From Eutreptiella sp. 'Long Island Sound 2002' (lineage: Eukaryota; Euglenozoa; Euglenophyceae; Eutreptiales; Eutreptiaceae), in NCBI GenBank assembly GCA_964036045.1, contig OZ038379.1, positions 110,547,268 to 110,611,267 of the forward strand: a stretch of 64,000 bases of DNA, read 5' to 3'. Shown here piece after piece: positions 48,531-58,556 of this stretch. How positions within the stretch are numbered: position 1 is the stretch's first letter; the number at the start of each line of letters is the position of its first letter. The notes beneath the pieces were generated by a model, which ran no database searches, had not been told where the DNA came from, and was given only the letters and a program-made list of their open reading frames with translations. A program made the translations under genes and the position numbers.

Positions 48531-51338
48531 TCATTGCGGAGGTGGCGAGCTCCATAGCTTTTGCGTTGCGTCCAAACCCTCCTTGTTCGGCGTGTTCGTC
48601 TTGGGTGCCTCATCGCTCTTCCTCACTTCCGCCACGGCCACACTTGTGTCACATGGCATGGCGGGCTTGTCATTGACATCCTCTGTGGGCTTTGCCTCTC
48701 CTTGCTCTCCCTCTTGCATGGGTTCATCCCCTTCCTTCGTGCCTTCCTCTGCGTCGGTACACACCATTTCTTCATCGGCCTTGGTTGGGGACTCCCCTTC
48801 GTCCATTGTTTGGAGGTCACGGTCACCGTCACCATTGGGCTCCATCACGCCTTTGCGGGCCCCACTCGACACGGCAATGCCATCCCCATCGGGTTCGTCG
48901 CCACCACCCTTGGCCTCGGCATCCGGCACCGTCTCTTTTTCTTTGTCCTCGGTGGCTTCCGCCACTTTGTCATTGTCCTCATTGGCTACCGCCACTTCCG
49001 AATTGTCCTCCTTGTCAACGCCCTTGTCCTTGTGCCCCTCGTTCATCTTTTTGAGTGCTTGCACCGCGTCGTCATCGTTTTTAAATGAAGTCTTTCCCGG
49101 GACGACACATACGGACCACATAATGTCCGCCGCCACCTCCTCATCATCTTCCCATTGCGGTGGGATTTGGACCAACTCTTGTCCCTTCTTCGGTTTCCTG
49201 TCGCCTTTTTGCTGTTGGCTTTTGCCGCCGCCGACGAGTCGGTAGCCACCATTCGGTCCCTCCAACAAGCACCATCGTACACAACAACCAGGCAGAAGGC
49301 CGAACTTCTTGCACGCCTCCGCACGCTTGTCCGCGGCCTCCTTCCGCCGTTGCCTTGCGAGGTCCTACGAAGGTAAGATGTGCAACCGGTGTGCAAGCGT
49401 GTGCAACCGCGCGAAAGTGAGTGCTTGCACAAGTTGCACAAGGATTGCACACTAGTTGCACAGGGTATGTAACATGGAATGCGAGTAAACACGACGGTGT
49501 CACACCTCCGCGGCGGATGTGACCTTTTCGGGTGCGGCCGGCTCATTTGCATGCGGTGTGATATGGTCACTTGCTACATTTGGGCTCTCCTCTTCTTTTG
49601 GATCTTGTTTCCGGCCCTTCTGCGGTTGTGGTACGCTCGCCTTTGCGCTTTCCTTCTTCTTTGGCGCGTTCGGTTGTACGCTCTTGCCTCCATCCCCCTT
49701 CTTCTTCTTCGTGGTGGGCTTCTCCTCGTATGGCTCACTTCCGGCCGTCGTATTGCTATCAGATTCCACCGCAAGTCTCTTCTGTTTGCTCGAGTTTGCC
49801 CCACGCCCGTCTTTCTTCTTCTTGGTCTACTTCGTGTCGTTGGCCACACGCTCCTTCAATGCGTGTTGGGCCTTGAGCAACATCATCTTCGGTGAGACGT
49901 CGGACGCTTTTTGGCTTCCTCCTTGCAGAACGGGCGGTGGCCGGGGGGGGTGCGGGCTTCTCTTGCTTCTCCATCTTCATTGGCTTGTGTTCCGTAGGGG
50001 GTGCCCAATCACTCTCATCCACAATGGGGTTGCCCAACTCACCATCGTTCTCAAACTTTCCCTCGAGCTTCATTGCCAAATCCAATGAAAACTCCGTTGC
50101 TGAAGGGAGGTGAGGCGCGGCCTTGTCCACCCGGACCCGTTGTTGCGGAATTGCAAAATCCAAAGGAAACTCACTTGGGGAAGGGAGGTGAGGCGCGGCC
50201 TTCTCCGACCGGATCCGTGGTTGGGATCTCGTCCCTTGATCCGGGCTTCCCACGCTCCCGTCCAACTCCCGTACAGCAGCCTTCATATCTTTTTTCCACT
50301 TCTTCCTAAATTCCTCCACCTTTCTTTGATCCATGGTGAGCTGCAATTCGTCAATGGGGATCGGCGGCCACACTCCACACACGATCATACGGGGGCCACG
50401 CTTGTCGCAAACGAACATGGCGTTTGGCACGTCTGTCGCGGTGAGCTGTGAAGGGCGGTTGCACAGGTGCAAGGTGTGCAAGGGTGTTGTTGCACAACAC
50501 CTCCGCGTTGACAAACACCATAGGCAAAATGAACGGATTCATGTGTGGGACAGTAAAGGGGGCATCCGATGCATGTCCAATGAAGGAATCAATGCTAAAC
50601 ATCACCCTAGTTGCACCCTAGGCCGCTTACCCACCCGTCCTACAATCATTGACACATGGAGTGTGTGCACGACGGCACTTGCACACCCTTGCACAGGCGG
50701 TTGCACACCTTCTCAACGGGGGTGTACGTTGGCGCCATCACATTGAGGGTACTTGGTGTTGTTGGCGGTGCATTGGAGTGTGCCACGGCGCCGACGGCTT
50801 TCGCGGTGCGCCGATTGCCTCCCGAAATTGTTGCCCCCGCCTCCAATAATGATGGGGGTGACGCACCATATGCCCCATCGTTGTGAACGTCATATACTTC
50901 TTCCGAAATGCATCCGACATCGTGGAAAAAAAGCTGAGGGCCATGCCCAAGTCCGTGGCTGCCCGCACGGGCTCTTGGGTTGCCGCCGCTGACCCACTTG
51001 GCTGCAATGGCCTCTCCCAACCCAGCCTTTTGCCACACCATGAATAAGGCATACAAGGCGGCCTCACTGAGCACCATGCATGCTTCCGCGTAGCCTTGGA
51101 GGCCAATTCTCAAGATTTCCCTATCACTCCACCGCGTGGCGGTGAGGGCGGAGCCTTGCCACGTATACGTGATAATTCCCGAGGGGTCAACTTGCCAGCA
51201 CTTCTTGAGCCAATGACACGATGCGCGCCTATACAAATATTTTGGCGTCACATCGCGAAGCCAACGCCATTCCAAAATATCATTGGCAAGCGGGCGTCCA
51301 TGTGACAACTATGGTGCACCAACAGCTCGCTTTTACAT
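48531..51338 (-). CDS. Multi-exon Lys/Glu-rich protein (~840 residues) with UAR sense codons, unknown function
   Basis: Four minus-strand exons: 51338-50728, 50639-50501, 50445-49506, 49364-48531, joined in phase by GT-AG introns and ending on TGA (48531-48533). TAA at 51333 and 50627 and TAG at 51309, 50618 and 49827 lie in frame and would be Gln. The exon total is one base over a multiple of three, matching one extra G in the plus-strand run at 49943-49950, after which protein-like reading continues. The N-terminal exon has a Trp-rich segment (NDILEWRWLRD). The third has a duplicated AAPHLPS motif, then Lys-rich stretches. The last begins with a basic helix (DLARQRRKEAADKRAEACKK) and ends in a long acidic Asp/Glu region. 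Nuclear, nucleic-acid- or chromatin-associated function is possible from composition alone. It starts 18 bp after the preceding gene's stop, on the same strand. The start codon is uncertain. Confidence 0.55.
49365..49505 (-). other. Intron with TGTGCAA motifs
   Basis: GT-AG, 141 nt, joins two exons of the 48.5-51.3 kb gene in phase 0. It contains about eight tgtgcaa/ttgcaca words. Confidence 0.6.
50446..50500 (-). other. Short intron with TGTGCAA motifs
   Basis: GT-AG, 55 nt, phase 0. About four tgtgcaa/ttgcaca-type words occupy most of it. Confidence 0.6.
50640..50727 (-). other. Intron with TGTGCAA motifs
   Basis: GT-AG, 88 nt, phase 2, with three tgtgcaa copies. In-phase joining here requires the following TAA and TAG to be sense. 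Confidence 0.5.
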
Positions 51339-51355
51339 GGGAAGTGGGATTGCAA

Positions 51356-53707
51356 TCAAGGCGGGGTGGTTTGCTCGGTTGGTGAGTTGCTCGCTTGCTC
51401 ATCAATTTGCGGCTTCTTCGGCCTTGTCAAACCACTACTAGTCGACGCTTGACTCCCGCTGCCTTGACTCCCTCTCCCACTGGCCTGTACGGGTCTACTT
51501 GGCGCTCCACTTGACGCTCCACTACCACTCCCGCTCCCACCTGCTTGTAGGAGTTGTAATAATTGTTGGAGTTGTTGGAGTTGTGGATCCATGGTCGCCC
51601 ATGCGCAACCGCTACCGAAAGAAGTATGGGAAGAGAGTGTGCAACGTGCGGTTGCACAATGCAACAACCCACTTGCACACGTTGTACACCACTTGCACAA
51701 GACTTGCACACGCTCCGCGTCCGGCGTACGACACACATGCACATGTCCAAACACATTGCGGTCCAATCGGTTACTAGATGACATGCAACATGAAGAGACA
51801 CACCTAATCAGCATTTGTACGTTGCCATCGAGGCATCTCCTTGGCGAGGAAAAGACGTTCTAGCGCTTGCGTGACGAGGCGCATGTCGCGTTCCGCTGGA
51901 GTGCCTTTCCCTCCTCCCCTAGCCGAGGAGCACAAAAAATGGTCCTTGAAGAGGTAGTTTAGCGACTCGACAATGTCGCCGCCAAACATACCGCAACCCC
52001 ACGGATGCAAATTTTTCAGAACCTCCGGAGCATCAAACTGTAGCCATACCAAATATGGCGATCGAATGGTAGAACAAATTGTTCGTTTGAACTTCTTCGC
52101 GATGGATTTACAATTGAGGGCGTTCGAATTGAACTCCCAACTTTGTAGTGCCGTAAGTAAAGAAGCCATTTGTACAACAACATCAATGACATGGTTTGGA
52201 AGCTTCATGGCCTTGCCAATATGACGCCAGTTTGCCAACAAGAGCCATGTCTCTTTCTCATCCGGAGAGGCATGGCCCTTGAGACTAATTTTGGTCTTGG
52301 CACAATTGAGGCGATCTTGAACATGATCCCTAGTGGCCGGCGGAAGGTGCTTGCACTTCTTCCTAATGAATTTGATGAGGTAGTCACCAACCGGAATAAC
52401 AAGATGCAATATGCACATAACCACAAATTTGAACCGTTCCTCTATATGCAACAAGGGTTCACTCACACATCCTTTGGCGGTGGTACAATCCAACCCCTTC
52501 TTATGAAGTTTATATAATTTCTTGTCACTCTTGGGTGAACGCCGCCACTTTCGGTCCTCCCACTTTCCCTTGATCGCGCACCACGTCGCGTAAGTATAAA
52601 TACTCCCAATGCGAAAATAGCTTGAAATTCCTAGCACTTTACGGAGCCATGGGGAGTCACCACCCAACATGACTCGGGCACGACACCATTTTTCACGAAT
52701 GAGGATCCATCCGGTATTTATAATACTTTGGATTGCCTCCAAAGTCTTTGAAAAAATTGCACGTAGAGCATCGATGTCGTGCTCACTTGTGAGGGCGACA
52801 TCGATGGTCCAATTATAAGCTAGGGTGTGCGCCTTCTGACCATGGCTGGCAAACCCAATGGCCAATTGCACCCAGGGGCGAGATCCACAAGGGAATCCGT
52901 CACCCCGAACGATCAAAACATATGGTCGTTCCCCATCCAAAAGCGGAAATGACAATGTATCAAGTATATCGTCTTGAGTTGAGATATACTTAAAAAACTC
53001 ATCAAGATCCCAACGGACACCTACTTTCCCATTGTAATCGCTTGGGACTAGGACTAGGACTAGGAAAGCCTCAAACGATGGAAAGGGGTGCTCCCAATTA
53101 GCGGGGAGGCGCCCCTTCCCATCATTGCGAAGCTTGGATACCCAACAGATAAGGTTCTTGTACCTAGAAAGGGAGAGGCATATATTGGTAGTTGCACAAG
53201 TGCAACCGTGTGCAAACGGTGCAATAAACTACTTGCACACATGTTTGCACAAAGCGTAACGTTGCCATCATCGCACAATGTTTATGAATGTGGTGTTATA
53301 CAATGTCCTAGTGTGCAAGTTAGAGTATGTAGGTATCCCAAATGGAGTGAATGACCACATTAGACGATGTATGAGAATGATATGGCTTCAAAAGTGTGCA
53401 AGTGGTCACTTGCACACCACAACAAGCGGTTGCAGAATGCATCAATAACGCAAAAAAGCGATATACCAAGAAACATCACCTTTGTTTTGGCATTTCAATA
53501 GGGCGGTACCCGGTGCCGTTGAGGTAAATAGTCCCACAAGGTCATCCATCAAGTCCTCGCTGCTAAAACTACCGTAGGTAGTTCCAATAAACTGCGAAAT
53601 AGCATTTCCTTGCAAAACCATTGCAAATCTGGCAAATGGCTAGTAAATTTGTCGTGAAATTTAAGATGCAGCAACCACGGCGGCAGTCGCGACGGCGGCG
53701 CCAGCGT
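51356..53707 (-). CDS. Transposase-like protein (DDE-type candidate), multi-exon, UAR sense codons
   Basis: Exons ~53707-53467, 53163-51802 and 51611-51356 join in phase through GT-AG introns and end on TGA at 51356. From the first in-frame ATG (53621) this gives 590 residues; the 5' exon boundary is undefined. In-frame TAA at 53661 and TAG at 53640 and 51804 would be Gln. The large exon has LLDGERPYVLIVRGDG, VMLGGDSPWLRKVLGIS and, near its end, GGDIVESLNYLF. A GDG motif, a GGD-x-WL-x-VLG motif and a later acidic residue resemble a poorly characterised eukaryotic family from invertebrate, algal and protist genomes that I suspect are transposon-encoded. The C-terminus is a Gln/Gly/Ser-rich tail (MDPQLQQLQQLLQLLQ). 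Catalytic Asp/Asp/Glu assignment is inference. Confidence 0.5.
51612..51801 (-). other. Intron with TGTGCAA motifs
   Basis: GT-AG, 190 nt, joins the transposase-like exon to the Gln-rich tail exon. At least seven tgtgcaa/ttgcaca words lie in its 3' half. The exact donor is chosen among overlapping gtgtgt options because only this one keeps phase. Confidence 0.5.
53164..53466 (-). other. Intron with TGTGCAA motifs
   Basis: GT-AG, 303 nt, with clusters at about 53190-53250 and 53395-53430. The join completes a Trp codon and continues the protein-like reading on both sides. Confidence 0.55.
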
Positions 53708-54815
53708 TGTTGCACAGGGATTGCACTGTGCAACTGCAGTGCAATTCTGTGCATCTGGCAGAAATTTAGTGCAACTGCGTGCAAACATCAATTTTTCTGT
53801 GCAACTCTACCTGGGCGAAACGGGTTCCTAGGGAGGACATTGAACTACAATTGCCGTAAACAACCATACACTCAATTGAGGTATATTACCCAAGCAACGT
53901 TGGCGGTGGTGGTAGACCACCATCCTAGTTGGCAAACTGAAAAACAAAATAAACTTGAGCAAACCACTTTTTCATAACACCCAAAGACAAGTGGTGTTGG
54001 ACGTCCGTGGTCTTTGGCATGCAAGCAGTAACCCACTCTGCAGCGAATAAGAACCAAAGTGCACAAAGGTACACGTGTCAAAAAAAACACGAACGAACAA
54101 CAAAATGTGCATACAAAACCATCCATGCATATTCTTTCATCCCACAAATTTGCGTGTTCGAGGACGGCGGTGCACGAACAAACACACATTCGACCATACC
54201 AAAGCAAGCACAAACGCGTGCCAAGGTGCAATCCACATGCACACACATGAATGAAGAGGCAAAAGAATTGTCTTAATATCTTTAGGGACCTCAAGAAATC
54301 AATCAAGCTTGCCTTGACACGGACAACCAAACATCTACCACTTTCCCTTAAGAATTTATTCCCCTCGAAGGTGGCATCATGGTGCCCAACTCTTTCATGT
54401 TTGACTCGTTCTCCGTGAACTCTCTCACGTCCATACACTCATGGAAGTACCTTTGAAATAGCGCCTTGCGGAGAAACACCGTGGTAACCACTCATCCTTT
54501 CAATTGAACTTGTCCTGGGTGGCGGTGTTGTTTCCAACGAAGGTGGCATACATCTTCAAACTCTCGCGCAGGGTTGGAATAAAAACAAGACCACACAAAG
54601 GAAAACAAAACAAGCAAGGACACAACGGAACGAAAATTTACGGGATAGAATTTCGCAAAATTATTTAACTCTCTAGGGGCGACCGAGACACAAGCATACC
54701 AACGTTCTTGGGGCTTCAGGACCCCGGGACAAGTCAGCAAGCCGCCCGGGTGACTCTCTGGTACTTGGCAACTCTTGGCTATGACATGGAAGTCGTAGGG
54801 CAAGCTTGGACTTCG
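53708..54815. other. No defined gene
   Basis: Further tgtgcaa words up to 53790 suggest more 5' sequence or introns of the transposase-like gene. Short protein-like stretches occur on the minus strand near 54380-54560, but TGA codons interrupt them, so they may be decayed. Confidence 0.35.
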
Positions 54816-55013
54816 GAGCACCCAAGCGGAGGCGTGGCCTTGTATTTCTAAAGCGTCCAAGCAGAGGCGCGGCTTTGCATTTCTAAAGCGCCCAAGCAGA
54901 GGCGCGCCTTTGCATTTATAATGCGCCCAAGCGGAGGCGCGGCCTTGCATTTATTAGGCGCCCAAGAGGAGGCGCGGCCTTGCATTTATTAGGCGCCCAA
55001 GCGGAGGTGCGGG
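54816..55013. repeat. 35-bp tandem array, ~6 copies
   Basis: The unit gcgcccaagcggaggcgcgg followed by ccttgcatttatta recurs at 54818, 54853, 54888, 54923, 54958 and 54993, exactly 35 bp apart. Confidence 0.9.
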
Positions 55014-55166
55014 CGTTGACGAGGAAGTCGGAGACAAAGGCAAGTAACACGAACTCACAAGGCAACAAAAGATCCCTTGCTCAAAAATAGAGCATTTCCG
55101 GAGTCGGCGCAGGAAAGTCCTAAAATTTGTTGGCATGCCACAAAGTTAGGCAGGCCTCTGCGACCA

Positions 55167-56070
55167 CAAACAAAAAGAGAACTACTCGACTCCGTAGTAA
55201 GTTATGACTCGCTTTTGAATATCCCCAGAATGATTATGTTTCACCGAACTGGAAAAAAGCTAAACAAAGGAAATATCACATAAAGCAAAGATTGGAGAGT
55301 GGGCTCATAAAACTATGTAATTGTTGGGAGGTGTGCACACGAGCAAACATTTATCTAAAACAATTCATTCATTCTTCGTTTGTTGAAAAGCGTTTCAATA
55401 CAAAATGTTCCTATCCTCTCCACAACTAAACAACAACAAAGGCAAACAAGAGCAAAGGCAAAACAAGGAAACCAAAGGAAGTGTACTCTCACTCGATCGT
55501 GATAAGGTTCATGGTCCCCGCTTGCCACCCCAGCCAGGACAGGGGGCGTTATACTCCCCTGACTGGGTGGTTATACCATGTCTAAAAGACAAGGGAAGGA
55601 AAGGATTCTAATAATGGATCAACATCGGGAAATGCAATGAAACCAACGCAAAGAAAGAGCATCCTATTTGCCATGCTCATATATTTACCTATCATGCGAG
55701 AAGTATGTTGCTACGTGTGACAACTAGAACTAATCAACCAAGCACACCCCATGCTTGCATGAATGCAATGAATGCATGCAGGAGCTAGCAATGTTGCGGC
55801 AATTCAAAAATAATACAAAACAGCCGGAAGCTAATCTATCATCTCTTGATCTCGATAAATCAAAAGTTATCTCCATATGTCAATTCAGACTCTGGTCGCG
55901 GCCCGCAAGCGGCGCAACAGTCAATGAAGGACAGATCTGTCTGTACAAATCAGCAGCATACCACAGTCCATCTGTATCTGTATCTGTATCTGCATCTGTA
56001 TATACAGTGCAACGTTGTTGCCGTGACCGTAGCGCCCTCAAGGAAAAAGGACGTTAAAGGGATTTTTCTT
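55167..56070. repeat. Dispersed ~0.89-kb repeat, copy 2
   Basis: Direct-orientation copy of 4152-5034, slightly longer because of small insertions (e.g. ctctggtcgcggcccg near 55890). Flanks on both sides are unrelated to those of copy 1. Confidence 0.75.
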
Positions 56071-57485
56071 ACTCGTGGTGGTGGTGGTGGTGGTGGGGGC
56101 GCTGGAGGCGGTGGCGCTGGTAGTGGTGGTGATGGTGCTGCGGGTATGCCCCCAGGATCCCTTGGCGTTCCCGTGCGGCTCCGGGGTCGGGCATCGTTAG
56201 CAGCCCTTGAGGCCGTACCGCTTGGTCGGTGGTGGGGGCGGGTTGGGGGCCGGGCTCAACCGCGACCGAGGTTGAGGGGTCCCAGGTCCCCGGGTCGGTC
56301 TGGCCGGCGGCGGTGGTAGTTTGTGGAGGGTGGATGATGGGGCGCTTGGAGATGGGGATGTTGACGAGGGTTTGGACGGGGTCCTGTTGGGTGGCTGCCT
56401 CTGTGATGGCCGCTCTCGCTGAGGGGGGGGGGGCTGGGGATGCGGTGCGTGCGGGGTCCTGGCTTGGGTTTGAGTTAGGGTTTTGGTCAGGGCGGGGTTG
56501 CTTCTGCTGCCGTCGTACCTTTTGTGGTTTTTAGGGCTGTGTGGCATGGTGTTGGTGATATTGTTGTTGGTAGTGGTGGTGCCCGTGCTGCTGCGGGAGG
56601 TGTTGTCATTTGGGTTCCGGTTTTGGTTCGGGGTCGAGTTATTGGGTTGGGGTCCGGTTCGAGGTTGAGGAGGACCTCGTCCTGGATGTGTGAGGGCACC
56701 GGTGCTGGGTGGGGAGGGTTCGCGGTGTGCTGCCAGGGTGCCTGGGTTGCCTGTGTGGCAGTCGGGGGGTTTCCGGCGGCTTGGCGTGGAGCTGCAGCTT
56801 CGGCTTTGGCCATGGCTTTGTGGGGGAGGTCGGCGGGGAGGGGGAGGTCGAAGGAGGAGGTGGAGGAACTCGATGAGGATGAGGACGAGGAGGAAGTGGT
56901 GTTTTTGGGGGATGTGGGTTGCGCTGCCATGCGGGCGGGTGCAGCCTCCTGGGCCGCGGCGGCCTCCGCCGCGGCCACTGCAGGGAGGATGTCCTCGGGC
57001 CGCGGGTTGGGCGCGGGTGGCTGGGGGGGCCCGGCCGTGACCTGGCAGCCCGGCGGGCCGATCCGGTCGGCAGCGGTGGGCGGGGGAGGTGCGGGGCTGC
57101 GGTCTCCGCCTTCCGGGCTCGGCTGGGCTGGGCTCCTGCAATGCGTGAGGGCGTGTGGGTTGGTGTCCGCACGGGGGAACAGTTCGCGTGGGCTGCATTC
57201 AGGGGCCGTGGGGGGTCGGGCCTGGGGTTTGGGGGCTGTGTGCGGGGTGTGTGTGTGGGTCACTGGACGGGATTGGTGTGTCGTGGGGCTTGGGGCTCCT
57301 CGCGGCGAGTGTGTGAGGGTCGCCGGTGTGGGGGGTGGAGAGGGCTGCTCAGTCGCAGGGTCTGTGGCAGGCTGGTGTGGTTGTTTGGGCGGATAGGGGA
57401 GGCCCGTGTCGCGAGGCCCGGGGCTGCGTGTGAGCCCTCTGAGCCTTGAGGCTTAGGCATCGCGCGCGCCGCGCCCTGTTGCAAT
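56071..57485. other. GC-rich tract starting with (GGT)n
   Basis: A ggtggtggt microsatellite abuts the dispersed repeat. The rest is G-rich on the plus strand with several overlapping open frames favoured by composition. The one that looks most protein-like is listed separately. Confidence 0.45.
56487..57263 (-). CDS. Pro/Ala/Ser/Thr-rich frame, unknown function
   Basis: A minus-strand frame of 258 codons ending on TGA. It is mostly Pro/Ala/Thr-rich and includes a run of eleven serines, followed by SFDLPLPADLPHKAMAKAEA and DEVLLNLEPDPNPI, which look less random than their surroundings. The first codon is GTG and the frame is open further upstream, so the start is unknown. It could be a disordered host protein, an exon, or an accident of GC-rich sequence. 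Confidence 0.3.
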   Translation of the reverse strand: MTHTHTPHTAPKPQARPPTAPECSPRELFPRADTNPHALTHCRSPAQPSPEGGDRSPAPPPPTAADRIGPPGCQVTAGPPQPPAPNPRPEDILPAVAAAEAAAAQEAAPARMAAQPTSPKNTTSSSSSSSSSSSTSSFDLPLPADLPHKAMAKAEAAAPRQAAGNPPTATQATQAPWQHTANPPHPAPVPSHIQDEVLLNLEPDPNPITRPRTKTGTQMTTPPAAARAPPLPTTISPTPCHTALKTTKGTTAAEATPP

Positions 57486-58294
57486 ATGGAAATAGAAGAA
57501 TAAGTAAAACACGACGAAAAAAGTTTCTGAATAGCTGAAAATAAAGCTACCCAAAATAAGAATCGGCTAGGACAAAAAGCGCGCTGCGAATCGCGTTAAA
57601 ACGCGACGTAATATTTTCCCGCCTTAAATAGGTGAAAAGTTAGCGCCGTAAGCATCGTAGCAAACGTACGAGTGGAACGCTGTGCCCCTTGCCCTCTAAT
57701 GTGCCATATACGTAAAGAAAAACGCTCCGCGAACAGCGCGTAAAAACCGAAAAAAAAGACGGGATCAGCAACAAAGCGGCGAACGGCGAGACCAGATTCT
57801 GCAACGACGTGAACCACCGACACAAAGACGGGCGCAGGCTAACACAGGGTAATAATCAATGTTTTTTGTGCGAGCCGGCAGGGAGGGACTTAGGCGGCTC
57901 AAGTTGCAGGGTCAAAACCTGCCCAAAAGTGCCTGTCTGCACCACTAAAGAAAAAACAGTTTTTCGGGCAAGCTACGCCCCTGAACTGCGCCCTCTTGCT
58001 TTTTTTTTCACTCCATGTACCTCCCCTTCCCGTCTCTGCCCCACCCTCGCCGTTTTTGCCCTCCGTCTCGCTGCAGGCAAGCCAAGCCGAGTTGAACTCA
58101 ATAAAAAGGACACCATCAACTCAAGAGACGACGAACAGGACGACCGCATCAAAGACAACGAAAACAAAGAGACATAAAAATCAAGCGAAAAATTGATTAC
58201 TTGGACCGTTTTGATTCGTTTTTAAGAAAGCCAACTGCCCCGGAAAATAATTTATCTCCCTAAAAATGCACAGCTTTTTCTTGGAAAACCATGA
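57486..58294 (+). CDS. Small Cys-rich, Lys/Arg-rich protein, possibly transposase-tail-like
   Basis: A reading of ATG at 57486, donor GTAAAA at 57504, acceptor before 57632, then one frame to TGA at 58292. In-frame UAR codons (TAA 57501, TAG near 57641, TAA near 57717, and two later TAA) would be Gln. The reading passes through GTLCPLPSNVPYT and QRVKTEKKDG into a cysteine cluster of pattern C-x2-C-x11-C-x4-C-x5-C (57869-57947), then a low-complexity and charged C-terminus. The cluster recalls the C-terminal Cys-rich domain of piggyBac-type transposases, but His/Cys spacing is incomplete. The first exon is only 18 nt, so the 5' end is weak. It converges with the minus-strand gene at 58557. Confidence 0.35.
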
Positions 58295-58422
58295 CTTTTT
58301 CTTTCTTCTACCACTTATGCTTTCATATGAAAATACCCATTAGGTAGCAATCATTTCAAAAACCAGTTTTTGAAATCAATGTTGCACGCAGCACCACAAG
58401 AATCATTTATTCACACCCTTCG

Positions 58423-58442
58423 TTGCGCGAGGCCTCGCGCAA
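58423..58442. repeat. 20-bp perfect palindrome
   Basis: Core GCGCGAGGCCTCGCGC flanked by tt...aa. It lies downstream of the 58.6-60.7 kb gene and belongs to the palindrome family in that gene's introns. A degenerate copy is near 58532-58548. Confidence 0.9.
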
Positions 58443-58556
58443 ACATAAGCACAACACCACAAGAAAATGCATCACAGGGAAGAATCTGCCGCACAAAGTG
58501 ACAGCACAAAAGTCGTCGAAGAGGAATGCATAGCCCGAGCCCTCGCGCATAATATA

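Noticed and set aside
54370-54560. Possible exons on the minus strand
   Set aside because: Readable protein-like stretches exist in two frames, but both are cut by TGA, the stop in the inferred code, and I could not find in-phase splice sites.
54816-55013. CRISPR-like array
   Set aside because: The 35-bp units are contiguous with no spacers, in a eukaryotic context. It is a minisatellite.
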